Origin: Lichenifustis flavocetrariae
GTDB taxonomy: Bacteria; Pseudomonadota; Alphaproteobacteria; Rhizobiales; Beijerinckiaceae
Direction: 5' to 3'
DNA: 41,098 nucleotides
Assembly (NCBI RefSeq): GCF_026130545.1
Contig: NZ_JAMOIM010000043.1
Location: 1-41,098 of the forward strand
Shown here piece by piece: positions 32,133 to 41,098 of the stretch (the first letter of the stretch is position 1; every line of letters starts with the position of its first letter). The notes under the pieces were generated by a model. That model made no database searches, was not told the DNA's origin, and saw only the letters and a program-made list of their open reading frames with translations. Made by a program: the position numbers and the translations under genes.

Positions 32133-34851
32133 GGGCTTGCTCCTCTTCGGCAGCCGGGAATTTGGCTGCACTGGGTTCAGCGACGGGAAGGGCGATGGTG
32201 ATCCGCGTGCCTCGGCCGGCCCGCGCGGGGCTCTCGGCCCGGATGGTGCCACCCATGGCCTCGACGACGCCCTTGGCGATGGCGAGACCCAGGCCGGTGC
32301 CGGCCGGACGTCCGTCGCCGGAACCGAGGCGCGTGAACTTTTCGAAGACGCGGTCGAGATCGGCCGCCGGAATGCCTCGACCCTCGTCCTCGATCGTGAC
32401 GATAACACGCTCGGCCCTGGCTTCTGCCACGACGACGGTCGGTGTGCCGGGTTCGGCATACTTGTCGGCATTGTCGAGGATGTTAAAAAGAACCTGTTCG
32501 AACAGCATCGGATCGCCTCCGACCGGCAATTCCGTTGCCGGCACCCGCGTCTCCACGATCCGAGACGGGAAGGACTTCCTGCTGCGCGTGACGGCGGCCA
32601 TGATCACATCGGCCGTCTCGATCCAGTCCCGACGCAATGCCAAACTACCAGATTCGACGCGCGTCATGTCGAGCAGGTTGGCAACGAAGCGGGTTAGGCG
32701 ACGGGCTTCCTCCACGATGGTCAGGACGAGGTCGTCGCGGTCGGCCTGCTCCATCCGGCCGCCGTATTCACGCAGGCTCGTAGCGGATCCGAGGATCGAG
32801 GATAGCGGTGTGCGCAGGTCGTGGCTGATGGAGGACAGCAGGGTCGTCTGCAATCGCTCCCGCTCGGCGAGCGCCTCGCCTCGCCGCGCGTCGACGACCA
32901 GAATGGCCCGTTCGATCGCCAATGCGCCCTGATCGAGCAGAGCCGCGAACGCCCGCTCCTCCTCGGCCGATAACGGCTTGCCCCGATCGGACGGAGAAAT
33001 GCCGATCGTGCCGATCGTACCGGATGATGTGCGGATCGGATGGAATTGGTAGAAAGCATTGGGGAGGGTGCCGGTGCGCCAGCCCGCGACCTCCGTCCGG
33101 CTGAACGCCCAGCGCGCGGCCGCCCACTCGCTTGGCTGAAGGGTGTCCTCGGGCGGAAATGCCGCCTTGATGGTCAGTTCGCCGGCCTCCGGTCCGTCGC
33201 TCTCGCACAGCAGCATGACGACCTGGCCTCGAATGGCGCCGGCGGTCTGACGGGCCAGGACCCACAGAACATCCTCCATGCTCACCGTGGCCGACAGCTT
33301 GCGGGAGACGTCGTAGAGCGACTGCATGGTTTTCATGCGCGCACGAGCGGCATTCGCCTGATCGCGCACCCGTCCGGCGAGCCCGCCCGTGACCATGCCG
33401 ACGAGCAGGAAGATGATGAGCGTGAAGAATTCGTACGGCGTCGCGATCGAAAAGCTGAAGATCGGAGGGATGAAAAAGAAGTTGTAGGCCAGGAACGACA
33501 GGATGGCGGCTGCTATGGCCGGCCACTGGCCCACCGTGACGGCGCAGCCGAGCACGGCTGCGAGGAAGATCATCGAGAGGTTCGGCAGCGACAGATAGCG
33601 CGAGGCAAGCATGCCAACCAGGACGGCCGCGCCGACCGAGCCCAGCGCCGCTGTCAGCCCGATCGCCAGCGTGTTCCGGGCGGGCCACAACCGTCGCCTT
33701 GCAACCTTAGCGGTTCTCTCACCGACCACGACGTGCACCGCGATGTCGGACGCGCGCCGCAGCAGCATGCCGGACAGCGATCGGCCTCTCACGCGCGCCC
33801 AGAAGGTTGGGCTCGATCGACCGATCACGATCTGGGTTATGTTCTCCCGCCGGGCGAAGCGAAGGATCTCGTCCGGGAGATCGGGACCCGAGAGGCGGGC
33901 TGTGTCCGCTCCCAAGCGCTCGGCAAGCCGCATCGCTTCGTCGATCCGACCGAGCGCAACGGCGTCCGTCATTTCGAAATCGGATCTTTCCAGAGTGACG
34001 GCGACCCACGCCGCATTCAGGCCGTTGGCGAGCCGGCTGGCAGCGCGGACGACCCGCTCGGATGAGGGGTCGGACCCCACGCAGACCAGGATGCGTTCCG
34101 CGGTCGGCCATGCGCCTTCAATCGCGTTGCGGCGCAGGTGATCCACCATCTGGTGGTCGACGCTTTCTGCCGTGCGGCGGAGGGCGAGTTCGCGTAGCGC
34201 CGTAAGGTTGCCGGGCTTGAAGAAGCCGCCGGCAGCGCGCTTGGCGTTCTCCGGCAGGTAGATCCGTCCCTCGCTCAGCCGCGTGATGAGCTCGGCCGGA
34301 GTAATGTCGACGACCACCACCTCGTCGGCCTTGTCGATGACCGTGTCTGGCACCGTCTCCCGGACCAGCACGCCGGTGATGCGAGACACGACATCGGACA
34401 GGCTCTCGAGATGCTGGATATTGACCGCTGTCCAGACATCGATACCGGCGGCCAGAAGCTCCTCGACGTCGAGGTACCGTTTGGGATGCCGACATTCCTC
34501 AGCGTTGGTATGCGCGAGTTCGTCGACGATCAGCAGGGCCGGACGCCGCGCCAGGGCGGCGTCAAGATCGAACTCGCTGAGCTGCGTTCCTTTGTAGGCG
34601 ACGCTCTGGCGGGGCAGAACTTCGAGCCCGTCCAATACGGCCTCGGTCTCGACTCTGCCATGGGTTTCGACGACGCCGACCACGACGTCGAAACGAGCGG
34701 CTTGGAGGCGGCGGGCGCCTGACAGCATGGCGTAGGTCTTCCCAACGCCGGGTGCCGCGCCGAGGAACACCTTGAGGCGGCCCCGACCCTCCTGGCGCGC
34801 GGCAGCCAGCAGGGAATCGGGGTTTGGCCGCGTGTGGCTTGCGGGCGTCAT
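32101..34851 (-). CDS. kdpD: KdpD sensor histidine kinase
   Basis: A 916-residue membrane kinase. The N-terminal KdpD domain has a Walker A (GAAPGVGKTYAML) and LLIVDELAHTNAEE. A universal-stress-type domain follows (about 245-370; ERILVCVGSDPSSERVVRAA). Four membrane helices lie around 400-500, then a GAF-like region, then HisKA with the phospho-acceptor His677 (SISHDLRTPLSSILGSAT). The C-terminal ATPase domain has N, G1 and G2 boxes (NILDNADKYA; IEDEGRGIPAADL; GTGLGLAIAKGV). It senses potassium limitation or osmotic stress and controls KdpE by phosphorylation and dephosphorylation. It starts 56 bases after kdpC. Confidence 0.96.
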   Translation of the reverse strand: MTPASHTRPNPDSLLAAARQEGRGRLKVFLGAAPGVGKTYAMLSGARRLQAARFDVVVGVVETHGRVETEAVLDGLEVLPRQSVAYKGTQLSEFDLDAALARRPALLIVDELAHTNAEECRHPKRYLDVEELLAAGIDVWTAVNIQHLESLSDVVSRITGVLVRETVPDTVIDKADEVVVVDITPAELITRLSEGRIYLPENAKRAAGGFFKPGNLTALRELALRRTAESVDHQMVDHLRRNAIEGAWPTAERILVCVGSDPSSERVVRAASRLANGLNAAWVAVTLERSDFEMTDAVALGRIDEAMRLAERLGADTARLSGPDLPDEILRFARRENITQIVIGRSSPTFWARVRGRSLSGMLLRRASDIAVHVVVGERTAKVARRRLWPARNTLAIGLTAALGSVGAAVLVGMLASRYLSLPNLSMIFLAAVLGCAVTVGQWPAIAAAILSFLAYNFFFIPPIFSFSIATPYEFFTLIIFLLVGMVTGGLAGRVRDQANAARARMKTMQSLYDVSRKLSATVSMEDVLWVLARQTAGAIRGQVVMLLCESDGPEAGELTIKAAFPPEDTLQPSEWAAARWAFSRTEVAGWRTGTLPNAFYQFHPIRTSSGTIGTIGISPSDRGKPLSAEEERAFAALLDQGALAIERAILVVDARRGEALAERERLQTTLLSSISHDLRTPLSSILGSATSLREYGGRMEQADRDDLVLTIVEEARRLTRFVANLLDMTRVESGSLALRRDWIETADVIMAAVTRSRKSFPSRIVETRVPATELPVGGDPMLFEQVLFNILDNADKYAEPGTPTVVVAEARAERVIVTIEDEGRGIPAADLDRVFEKFTRLGSGDGRPAGTGLGLAIAKGVVEAMGGTIRAESPARAGRGTRITIALPVAEPSAAKFPAAEEEQALAGVALHSRR

Positions 34852-34907
34852 GATGCTCGCCAGGTTGTGAGCGGGCTAGGCCTAGGGGAGAGGGCGAAAG
34901 CGACCGT

Positions 34908-35585
34908 TCATTGTGCGGCTGGAGCCGCCGCTGCATTGGCGTTGTCTGCTGGCTTAGTGGTGGAAGACGCCGCTGGAGCCGCCGCCGCGGGCGTCGGGTC
35001 GAGGTCTTCGAGGGCGACGTTCAGCTGGAGGACCTGGACCCGACTATTGCCGAAGAGGGCGGAACCGACGGTATTGTTCGCGACGAGGGCCTGGATCTTG
35101 GCCGCGTCCAGCTTCCGGGCCGACGCGACGCGGCCGATTTGCATCGCCGCATAGGCCGGGGAGATATCCGGATCGAGCCCCGAGGCCGATGTGGTCACGG
35201 CATCCGCCGCGACGGACTTGGCCGGACTGCCGCCGAGAGCCGCCACGGAGGCCTTCACCCGATCGACCAGCTTCTGAGAGGTCGGACCGAGGTTGGAACC
35301 AGAGGAGTTCGCGGCATTGTAGGGCGCGTCCACCGTCTTGGTCGCGTCCTTCGGGTCGGGGGCGCTGGTGGCGGATGGGCGTCCCTGGAAGAACCGATCG
35401 GTGGCGAAGTTCTCGCCGATCAGCGCGGAGCCGACCACTGTACCGTTGCGGGTGATCATGCTGCCATCTGCAGGTCCCTTCATCGCGACCTGGGCGATGC
35501 CGGTGATGGCGAGAGGATAGGCGATCCCGGTGAGGGCTGTGAACAGCACGATCATCGCGATCGCGGGGCGAAGCTGGGAGAGCAT
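34908..35585 (-). CDS. kdpC: KdpC potassium-transporting ATPase subunit C
   Basis: A 225-residue single-span subunit, the K+-ATPase assembly and ATP-affinity factor. The start MLSQLRPAIAMIVLFTALTGIAYPLAITGIAQ is the membrane anchor. The conserved periplasmic region includes VGSALIGENFATDRFFQGRPSAT, NAANSSGSNLGPTS and TTSASGLDPDISPAYAAMQIGRVA. After LQLNVALEDLDP the protein has an Ala/Pro/Thr-rich low-complexity tail of about 30 residues not found in typical KdpC (about 190-200 residues). It follows kdpB by 9 bases. Confidence 0.95.
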   Translation of the reverse strand: MLSQLRPAIAMIVLFTALTGIAYPLAITGIAQVAMKGPADGSMITRNGTVVGSALIGENFATDRFFQGRPSATSAPDPKDATKTVDAPYNAANSSGSNLGPTSQKLVDRVKASVAALGGSPAKSVAADAVTTSASGLDPDISPAYAAMQIGRVASARKLDAAKIQALVANNTVGSALFGNSRVQVLQLNVALEDLDPTPAAAAPAASSTTKPADNANAAAAPAAQ

Positions 35586-35594
35586 GGAGCGACC

Positions 35595-37646
35595 TCAGGC
35601 CAGATGCAGCGTTGAGACGGCAAGATCGATGATCTTGATGCCGATGAATGGGACGACGATGCCGCCGAGCCCGTAGAGGAGGAGGTTGCGTCGCAGCAGC
35701 GCAGCCGCGCCGATCGGTTTGTAGGGCACGCCTTTCAGCGCGAGCGGGATCAGTGCGATGATGATCAGCGCATTGAAGATCACGGCCGAGAGGATGGCCG
35801 AACGCGGCGAGTGAAGCCCCATGACGTTGAGCGCGCCAAGCTCGGGATAGGTGGCGAGGAACAGGGCTGGAATGATCGCGAAGTATTTTGCGACGTCGTT
35901 GGCGATCGAGAAGGTCGTCAGCGAGCCGCGCGTCATCAGCAGTTGCTTGCCGATACCGACCACCTCGATGAGCTTGGTTGGATCGCTGTCCAGATCGACC
36001 ATGTTTCCGGCCTCGCGCGCCGCTTGGGTGCCGGTCTGCATGGCGACTCCCACGTCGGCCTGAGCCAGCGCCGGCGCGTCGTTGGTGCCATCGCCGCACA
36101 TGGCGATGAGGCGTCCACCCTGCTGCTCCTTACGGATATAGGCCAGCTTGTCTTCGGGAGTTGCCTTGGCGAGGAAGTCATCCACGCCCGCCTCGGACGC
36201 GATGGCGGCCGCCGTTACCGGGTTGTCGCCTGTCACCATGACGGTCTTGATGCCCATGGCGCGCAGGGCGGCGAAGCGCTCCTTGATGTCGGGCTTCACC
36301 GTGTCCTTGAGGTGGACGACGCCGAGCAGGCGCTGGTTCTCGGCGACCGCCAGCGGCGTGCCACCCGTGCGGGCGATCTTGTCAACCGCGGCGCGGAAGT
36401 CGGGGGGGCCCCCGCCGTCCCCCAAACCCACGCTGGCCAGCACTGAATCCACCGCGCCCTTGCGAAGCGAGCGGCCTTTCAGGTCGATGCCGGACATGCG
36501 AGTCTGAGCCGTGAAGGGCACGATGGTCGCGCCCGCTTGGGACAGATCCATTTCGGTCAGGCCGTAGCGGCTCTTGGCGAGCGCCACGATGGAACGACCT
36601 TCCGGCGTCTCGTCGGCGAGGCTCGACAACAGCACGGCTTCGGCCAGCGCCTGCTCGGGCACGCCGCTCACGGCAATGAATTCGCTCGGCATGCGATTGC
36701 CGAACGTGATCGTGCCGGTCTTGTCGAGCAGCAACGTGTCGACGTCGCCGGCCGCCTCGACGGCACGGCCCGATGTCGCCACCACGTTGAAGCGGATCAG
36801 GCGGTCCATGCCGGCGATGCCGATGGCCGACAACAGGCCACCGATGGTGGTCGGGATCAGACAGACCAGCAGCGCCACAAGCACGGTCACCGAAAGCGTG
36901 GCACCCGAGTAGAGCGCAACCGGCCACAGCGAAACGCAAACGATCAGGAAGATGATCGTAAGCCCCGAGAGCAGGATCGACAGGGCGAGTTCGTTCGGCG
37001 TCTTCTGCCGTTCTGCGCCCTCGACCAGAGCGATCATGCGATCGAGGAAGGTCGAGCCGGCCGCGGCGGTGACCCGCACCTTGATGCCGTCGGACAGCAC
37101 CATGGTGCCGCCGGTGACAGCCGAGCGATCGCCGCCCGACTCTCGGATCACTGGCGCGGACTCACCGGTGATCGCGGATTCGTTGACCGAGGCGATGCCG
37201 GCCACGACCTCTCCGTCGGAAGGGATCAAATCGCCGGGCTCGACCAGGACGATGTCGCCGACCTTGAGGTCGAGGGCATTGACCTCCTCGAAGGCCCCGT
37301 CGAGGTGCTTGTGGTCAACGAGACGCTTGGCCCGCGTGTCGCTGCGGGTCCTGCGCATGGCATCTGCCTGCGCCTTGCCGCGCCCTTCCGCGACGGCTTC
37401 GGCGAAGTTGGCGAACAGCACCGTGAACCAGAGCCATGCCGCGATTTGGCCCGAGAACAGCGCTTCGCCGTTACCGGTGATGAGGTCGCGTAAGAACAGG
37501 ATCGTGACGCCCAGTGAGACCACCTCGGTGACGAAGATGACCGGGTTCTTGGCGAGGGTTCTTGGATTGAGCTTGCGGAAAGCCTCGATCGCGGCTCGGC
37601 GCGCGATGGCCGGGTCGAACAGGCTTGTGGCTGAACGGGATGCCAT
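35595..37646 (-). CDS. kdpB: KdpB potassium-transporting P-type ATPase subunit
   Basis: A 683-residue P1A-type ATPase, the energy-coupling subunit. The A-domain has [16 protein letters not shown]. The phosphorylation motif [11 protein letters not shown] contains the aspartyl-phosphate Asp308 (Asp307 in E. coli), and the hinge [19 protein letters not shown] and [21 protein letters not shown] complete the set. Its expected role is to hydrolyse ATP and drive K+ import through KdpA. The gene starts 11 bases after kdpA and ends 9 bases before kdpC. Confidence 0.97.
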   Translation of the reverse strand: MASRSATSLFDPAIARRAAIEAFRKLNPRTLAKNPVIFVTEVVSLGVTILFLRDLITGNGEALFSGQIAAWLWFTVLFANFAEAVAEGRGKAQADAMRRTRSDTRAKRLVDHKHLDGAFEEVNALDLKVGDIVLVEPGDLIPSDGEVVAGIASVNESAITGESAPVIRESGGDRSAVTGGTMVLSDGIKVRVTAAAGSTFLDRMIALVEGAERQKTPNELALSILLSGLTIIFLIVCVSLWPVALYSGATLSVTVLVALLVCLIPTTIGGLLSAIGIAGMDRLIRFNVVATSGRAVEAAGDVDTLLLDKTGTITFGNRMPSEFIAVSGVPEQALAEAVLLSSLADETPEGRSIVALAKSRYGLTEMDLSQAGATIVPFTAQTRMSGIDLKGRSLRKGAVDSVLASVGLGDGGGPPDFRAAVDKIARTGGTPLAVAENQRLLGVVHLKDTVKPDIKERFAALRAMGIKTVMVTGDNPVTAAAIASEAGVDDFLAKATPEDKLAYIRKEQQGGRLIAMCGDGTNDAPALAQADVGVAMQTGTQAAREAGNMVDLDSDPTKLIEVVGIGKQLLMTRGSLTTFSIANDVAKYFAIIPALFLATYPELGALNVMGLHSPRSAILSAVIFNALIIIALIPLALKGVPYKPIGAAALLRRNLLLYGLGGIVVPFIGIKIIDLAVSTLHLA

Positions 37647-37657
37647 GAAGGACGCTT

Positions 37658-39367
37658 TCAGTAGGCTTTGCCGGCCAGCATCGCGAAATGCTCGACGATC
37701 GGACCAAGAGCGAGGACGGGGAAATACTGGAGCAGGTAGAGGATCACGATGATGCCGAGCAGCAGGCCCACGAAAAGCGGGCCGTCGGTCGGAAAGGTGC
37801 CGACCGAAGCGGGCGCCTTCCGCTTAACGGCCACCGATCCCGCCAAGGCCAGGACCGGCACGACGTAGGCGAAGCGGCCGAAGAACATCGCGAGGCCGAG
37901 GGTCGTGTTGTACCAGAGCGTATTTCCGGTGAGACCGCCGAAAGCCGAGCCGTTATTGGCGGTGGTCGACGCGAAGGCGTAGAGGATCTCACTCAATCCG
38001 TGCGGGCCACTGTTGTTCAGGCTGTCCAGCCCCGTCTTCAGCATCACCGACACGCCGGTAAAGCCGAGCACCAGCAGCGGGTAGATCAGGATCGCGAGCA
38101 TCGCGAGCTTCATCTCGCGGGTCTCGATCTTCTTGCCGAGATATTCCGGCGTGCGGCCCACCATTAGCCCGGCCACGAACACTGTGATCACGGCGAGCAC
38201 CAGGATGCCGTAGATGCCGGCACCGACGCCGCCCGGCGTGATGCAGCCCATGAGCATGTTGAACAGCGGCACCAGCCCCCCAAGCGGGGTAAAACTGTCG
38301 TGCATGGCGACGACAGAGCCTGTGCTGGTCCCCGTCGTGCCGACGCTGAACAAGGCTGTCAGAGCCTGACCGAAACGCAGCTCCTTGCCTTCGAGGTTGC
38401 CGGCCGCGCCATCCACGCCAAGCGCCGTGAGGATCGGATTTCCGAAGGTCTCCGCGGCGTAGAGGACGGTGACGCCGAGAATGAGCACAATGCCCATCGT
38501 GGCGAGAAGGGAACGCCCCTCTCTCCAGTTCCCGACCAGACGACCGAAGGCGATGACGGATGCCACCGGGACGAGCAGCAAGCTGAACGCCTCCAACATC
38601 ACGACCCAGGCGCTCGGACCTTCGAAAGGATGAGCCGAGTTCGCGTTGAAGAACCCACCGCCGTTGGTTCCGAGTTCCTTGATCGCTTCCTGGCTGGCCA
38701 CGGGCCCGACCGAAATCACCTGCTTGGCGCCTTCGAGGGTCGTGGCCTCCACGGAGGCCAGCAGCGTCTGGGGAATACCGCCTGCCACCATGACCAGCGC
38801 AAGCACGATCGACAGGGGAAGCAGCAAATAGAGAACGCCCCGCGTGAGATCGACCCAGAAGTTACCGATCGTCTTGGCTTCCGAGCGGGTGAAGGCACGG
38901 ATCAGCGCGAACGCCATGGCAAGGCCGGTCGCGGCCGATACGAAGTTGTGGACGGTGAGACCGGCCATCTGGGTCAGATGGCTCATCGTGGTCTCGCCGC
39001 CGTAGTTCTGCCAGTTCGTGTTGGTGATGAAGCTGACGGCGGAATTGAAGGCGAGGGCGGGATCGACGCCGTCAAAGCCCTGCGGATTGAGCGGCAGATA
39101 ACCTTGCAGGCGTTGCAGCGCGTAGAGGCTGAACAGGCCGGCGGCGCTGAAAGCCAGCATGGCCAGCGTGTAGCTGCGCCAGCCTTGCTCGCGCTTCGCA
39201 TCCACGCCTGACAAGGCATAGAAGACCCTCTCGACGGGCGCGATCACCGGAGTCATGAACGTCCGCTCGCCCGACATGACCTTGGCGATGTAGCGCCCAA
39301 GCGGAATGGCCGCGGCCACGACCGCGACGAGCACCAATAGAATCTGCAGCCAACCTAATACGGTCAT
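37658..39367 (-). CDS. kdpA: KdpA potassium channel-like subunit
   Basis: A 569-residue superfamily-of-K+-transporters subunit with ten membrane segments. The four selectivity-filter loops are visible: [50 protein letters not shown] and [13 protein letters not shown]. It binds K+ at high affinity and passes it to KdpB. The ATG at 39367 gives the expected start MTVLGWLQI. It lies 38 bases after kdpF. Confidence 0.97.
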   Translation of the reverse strand: MTVLGWLQILLVLVAVVAAAIPLGRYIAKVMSGERTFMTPVIAPVERVFYALSGVDAKREQGWRSYTLAMLAFSAAGLFSLYALQRLQGYLPLNPQGFDGVDPALAFNSAVSFITNTNWQNYGGETTMSHLTQMAGLTVHNFVSAATGLAMAFALIRAFTRSEAKTIGNFWVDLTRGVLYLLLPLSIVLALVMVAGGIPQTLLASVEATTLEGAKQVISVGPVASQEAIKELGTNGGGFFNANSAHPFEGPSAWVVMLEAFSLLLVPVASVIAFGRLVGNWREGRSLLATMGIVLILGVTVLYAAETFGNPILTALGVDGAAGNLEGKELRFGQALTALFSVGTTGTSTGSVVAMHDSFTPLGGLVPLFNMLMGCITPGGVGAGIYGILVLAVITVFVAGLMVGRTPEYLGKKIETREMKLAMLAILIYPLLVLGFTGVSVMLKTGLDSLNNSGPHGLSEILYAFASTTANNGSAFGGLTGNTLWYNTTLGLAMFFGRFAYVVPVLALAGSVAVKRKAPASVGTFPTDGPLFVGLLLGIIVILYLLQYFPVLALGPIVEHFAMLAGKAY

Positions 39368-39405
39368 GGCATCACCTTCGCGAACCGTCGCCGGTCTCGC
39401 GTCCT

Positions 39406-39492
39406 TCAGAAGCGTTCGGGGTGGATCAGCGTGTAAAGGAGGTAGAGGCCGAGCGCGGCGGCCACGACCAGTCCTGCGAAAGGTTCGAGCAT
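39406..39492 (-). CDS. kdpF: KdpF small membrane subunit
   Basis: A 28-residue hydrophobic peptide ([20 protein letters not shown], ending TLIHPERF), matching the one-helix KdpF subunit that stabilises the KdpABC complex. The Leu-Tyr-Leu-Leu-Tyr-x-Leu-x-x-Pro-Glu-Arg-Phe end is typical of the family. A GAGG site lies 5 bases upstream of the ATG. It sits between the 27-residue gene upstream and kdpA. Confidence 0.9.
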   Translation of the reverse strand: MLEPFAGLVVAAALGLYLLYTLIHPERF

Positions 39493-39499
39493 GGCGGCC

Positions 39500-39583
39500 T
39501 CACATCCGGTCGCAGGCGGAGGCGTAGGCGACCGTCGTTCCGAAAAGGGCGATGCCAAGGACGATGAAGACAAGATCGAGCAT
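39500..39583 (-). CDS. 27-residue membrane mini-protein ahead of kdpF
   Basis: A 27-residue frame: MLDLVFIVLGIALFGTTVAY then ASACDRM. One hydrophobic helix follows a single acidic residue, and the end 'CDR(L/M)' resembles small hypothetical proteins seen ahead of kdpF in other alphaproteobacteria (recalled, not checked). It ends 7 bases before kdpF in the same direction. A weak GGA site precedes the ATG. It is a second single-helix peptide in the same operon and might pair with KdpA/KdpF, but this is inference. Confidence 0.7.
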   Translation of the reverse strand: MLDLVFIVLGIALFGTTVAYASACDRM

Positions 39584-39667
39584 GAGCGTGGTCCGAGCGG
39601 CCCGAGCGGGCGAAGCTGGTTTATCGCTCGAAATCGCGTGAACGTTCGATACGCAATGCGGCGCTCC

Positions 39668-39686
39668 GATGTAAACAATGCATAAA
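39668..39686 (-). promoter_or_regulatory. Candidate KdpE operator upstream of the kdp operon
   Basis: Read on the minus strand, TTTATGCATTGTTTACATC matches the E. coli KdpE-binding segment TTTATACTTTTTTTACACC (recalled from the literature) at 15 of 19 positions. It lies 85 bases before the first small gene, a normal distance for an activator site. Direction and spacing fit a KdpE-activated promoter. Confidence 0.6.
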
Positions 39687-39809
39687 GAAAAGCGTGAGCC
39701 CACCAAAGCGACTGCAATCGGAAACTGATGAACTTCCGATTTCTTGGTTTTGTTATGAATTGTCTATGCGGCAGGTCGTTCTCACGTCTCGATTGGTAAC
39801 GCCGAAGCG

Positions 39810-40079
39810 ATGCATAGTCAGCGAACGCCACGGCGGCGCTGGATTACCTCGATGTTGCGACTTGCATGCGAACCTGCTGAGGCCAAGACCACGCGCGCCG
39901 AGCCGCGCTTCGTGGTCGGTCAGGACGCCAGCGGCTGCTGGCTGGCAATCGAGACCCGCAACCTTGGCGGCGGCATCTTCAAGAGCCGAGAGGACGCGCT
40001 TCACTTCGTCGACTTCGAGACGGGGCATCGCCCGGGTTCCATCGAACTGTCAACCGAGCCGTTGAAACTCATGTTCTGA
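39810..40079 (+). CDS. Small conserved-looking protein of unknown function
   Basis: Up to 89 residues, soluble. The core RFVVGQDASGCWLAIETRN then LGGGIFKSREDALHFVDFETGH reads like a compact beta-beta-alpha domain (compare short DUF2188-like folds, weakly). No signal peptide or membrane segment is present. The start is uncertain: ATG 39810, or the internal ATG 39852 (MLRLACEPAEAK), neither with a good ribosome-binding site. It is divergent from kdp and 9 bases upstream of the next gene. Confidence 0.6.
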   Translation: MHSQRTPRRRWITSMLRLACEPAEAKTTRAEPRFVVGQDASGCWLAIETRNLGGGIFKSREDALHFVDFETGHRPGSIELSTEPLKLMF

Positions 40080-40088
40080 GGAACCGGT

Positions 40089-41003
40089 ATGTCCGACCTC
40101 GACGTCTTCCGGCGGGATTTTTCGGGGATTTTGACCGGGTGTGCCAACGCCCGCCGGGCGTCGCTATGCGGCGGCAGTGGGAGCGGCGAGGATCTCAAGA
40201 TCATGGCGCTCTTCGAGCGGCTCGCTCGGGAAGCGGAGACCATCGATCCGGCCGTGTTCGCAGGCTTGCGCGCCGTGACTGAACAGGGTCTCGCCACGCG
40301 GCACTTCATCCCCCGACGCGAAGCGCTGCTGGCGCAGGTCGGCGTTCTCTACTGGCCGAAGGATGTCGTGGACCTCGTCCGATGGATCGCCGTTCAATCC
40401 TCGGAAGACCTCGACCTTTGTCGAAAGCCGGTCCCGATCCTGTCACCGGCGACACAACCTCGCCGGCACGCCGGCTTGGATCCCGCCAGAAGACGCCGTG
40501 ACATTTCCTACGGCCGGGCAAATGACTTCTACGCAGGGTTCGGCATCGTTGCCCTGCTGCTGTCGCTCTGGAACGTAACGCTTGCGTTCGGACAAATGCA
40601 CGATCGCGCCTTCGTGGCCGGGCACGCGACCGTGCCGGCGACCATCGTCTCCATCGAGCCCACGAGCGTCGGCAAAAGCAGCGGCTTGGCCCGCGACGTC
40701 GTTCTCACCTTCCAGCAGCCCCATGGCGAGATCTGCCGCGTGGTGTGGCACGCCGCCTTGCCGTCGTTCGAAGGGGCGCCGGGAGCATCACTGCCGGTGG
40801 TGCCCCGATCCTCGGCTTGCGAGGTGCCAATAATCCCCTCCCGTATCGGCGATCCCATGCAGACGTTCACCCTCGCGGCGGTGCTGATGGCGGGCGGCTT
40901 GGTGTCCCTGCATATGTGGGGTTGGCTGTTGCGGCATCCGCCGCGACCGTTTTTTCAGTCGTTGTGGCTGCCTCCTGAAAGTCGACGCCATGATCCCGCT
41001 TAG
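40089..41003 (+). CDS. Predicted membrane protein of unknown function
   Basis: A 304-residue protein. The first ~125 residues are soluble and helical (LFERLAREAETIDPAVFAGL; TRHFIPRREALLAQVGVLYWP). Two hydrophobic helices follow, about 150-170 (AGFGIVALLLSLWNVTLAF) and about 262-282 (FTLAAVLMAGGLVSLHMWGWLL), with a beta-rich stretch between (VPATIVSIEPTSVGKSSGL... VVLTFQQPHGE). The second half resembles DUF3592-type proteins; the first half is not recognised. GAGG lies 6 bases upstream of the ATG. It probably forms a transcription unit with the 89-residue gene. Confidence 0.65.
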   Translation: MSDLDVFRRDFSGILTGCANARRASLCGGSGSGEDLKIMALFERLAREAETIDPAVFAGLRAVTEQGLATRHFIPRREALLAQVGVLYWPKDVVDLVRWIAVQSSEDLDLCRKPVPILSPATQPRRHAGLDPARRRRDISYGRANDFYAGFGIVALLLSLWNVTLAFGQMHDRAFVAGHATVPATIVSIEPTSVGKSSGLARDVVLTFQQPHGEICRVVWHAALPSFEGAPGASLPVVPRSSACEVPIIPSRIGDPMQTFTLAAVLMAGGLVSLHMWGWLLRHPPRPFFQSLWLPPESRRHDPA

Positions 41004-41098
41004 GAAGCGTCGATAAATTTCTGAATCGCGACGAGGATTTTTGAGGGATTCCCTGCTGCGTCTTTACTTTGTAGATGGGGGCTGTGATCGATGTTGCC

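Noticed and set aside
32133-32471. Upstream extension of kdpE
   Set aside because: It lies in the wrong frame inside the kdpD ATPase domain. Receiver-domain homology and the ribosome-binding site place the start at 32132.
41004-41098. Possible insertion-sequence edge at the right end
   Set aside because: The last bases (gagggattccctgctgcg...) resemble an insertion-sequence end, but no partner repeat or transposase is visible before the window stops.

Overview
The window is GC-rich bacterial DNA. Its gene families (kdp operon, GntR/FCD regulator, soluble PAS chemoreceptor with a C-terminal xWxxF-type tail, IS701-like and IS256-like remnants, a 'CDRM'-ending mini-protein ahead of kdpF) suggest an alphaproteobacterium, probably Hyphomicrobiales (Methylobacterium/Bradyrhizobium/Bosea-like). 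No rRNA, tRNA or CRISPR array was seen, so the assignment is an inference.

Left end, 1-2500, a scarred mobile zone: the C-terminal remnant of an IS256/Mutator transposase with an in-frame stop; an aldo/keto reductase divergent from a TetR regulator that is cut off after its HTH domain; the 5' part of a group II intron (minus strand, GUGCG end at 2083, with the first ~71 codons of its reverse transcriptase) abutting the broken tetR; and a C-terminal scrap of a glycogen-debranching-type glucosidase.

2856-12812, transport block on the plus strand: a two-gene RND pump (permease plus membrane-fusion protein, ATGA overlap); about 1 kb with no recognisable gene; then an APC-type permease with a C-terminal soluble domain, a CDF-family transporter, and a ZIP-like permease with a cyclic-nucleotide-binding domain inserted between its third and fourth membrane segments.

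13031-18675: a small secreted protein behind an AT-rich promoter region with phased repeats; an HflX-type GTPase with an altered P-loop; a frameshifted IS701-like transposase remnant; and a membrane-free PAS-PAS chemoreceptor followed by cheW.

19061-29465, malonate region: a secreted beta-propeller protein, a truncated substrate-binding protein, a GntR/FCD regulator, a secreted propeller-like fragment and an MFS transporter on the minus strand. Divergent from them is a complete malonate decarboxylase operon, mdcA-C-D-E-G-B-H, mostly with overlapping genes. It encodes the decarboxylase subunits, the enzymes that make and attach the dephospho-CoA-derived prosthetic group, and the malonyl transferase that primes the carrier protein. 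The MFS protein and GntR protein are the natural candidates for malonate uptake and control.

29871-39583, potassium region on the minus strand: a 27-residue membrane mini-protein, kdpF, kdpA, kdpB, kdpC, kdpD and kdpE, followed closely by an SPFH/band-7 membrane protein and an EIIA-Ntr (PtsN) paralogue. A sequence resembling the E. coli KdpE operator lies 85 bases ahead of the first small gene. The physical linkage of an EIIA-Ntr paralogue and a membrane-scaffold protein to kdp is the most interesting arrangement in the window. 39810-41003 holds two unassigned genes, one probably with two membrane segments.
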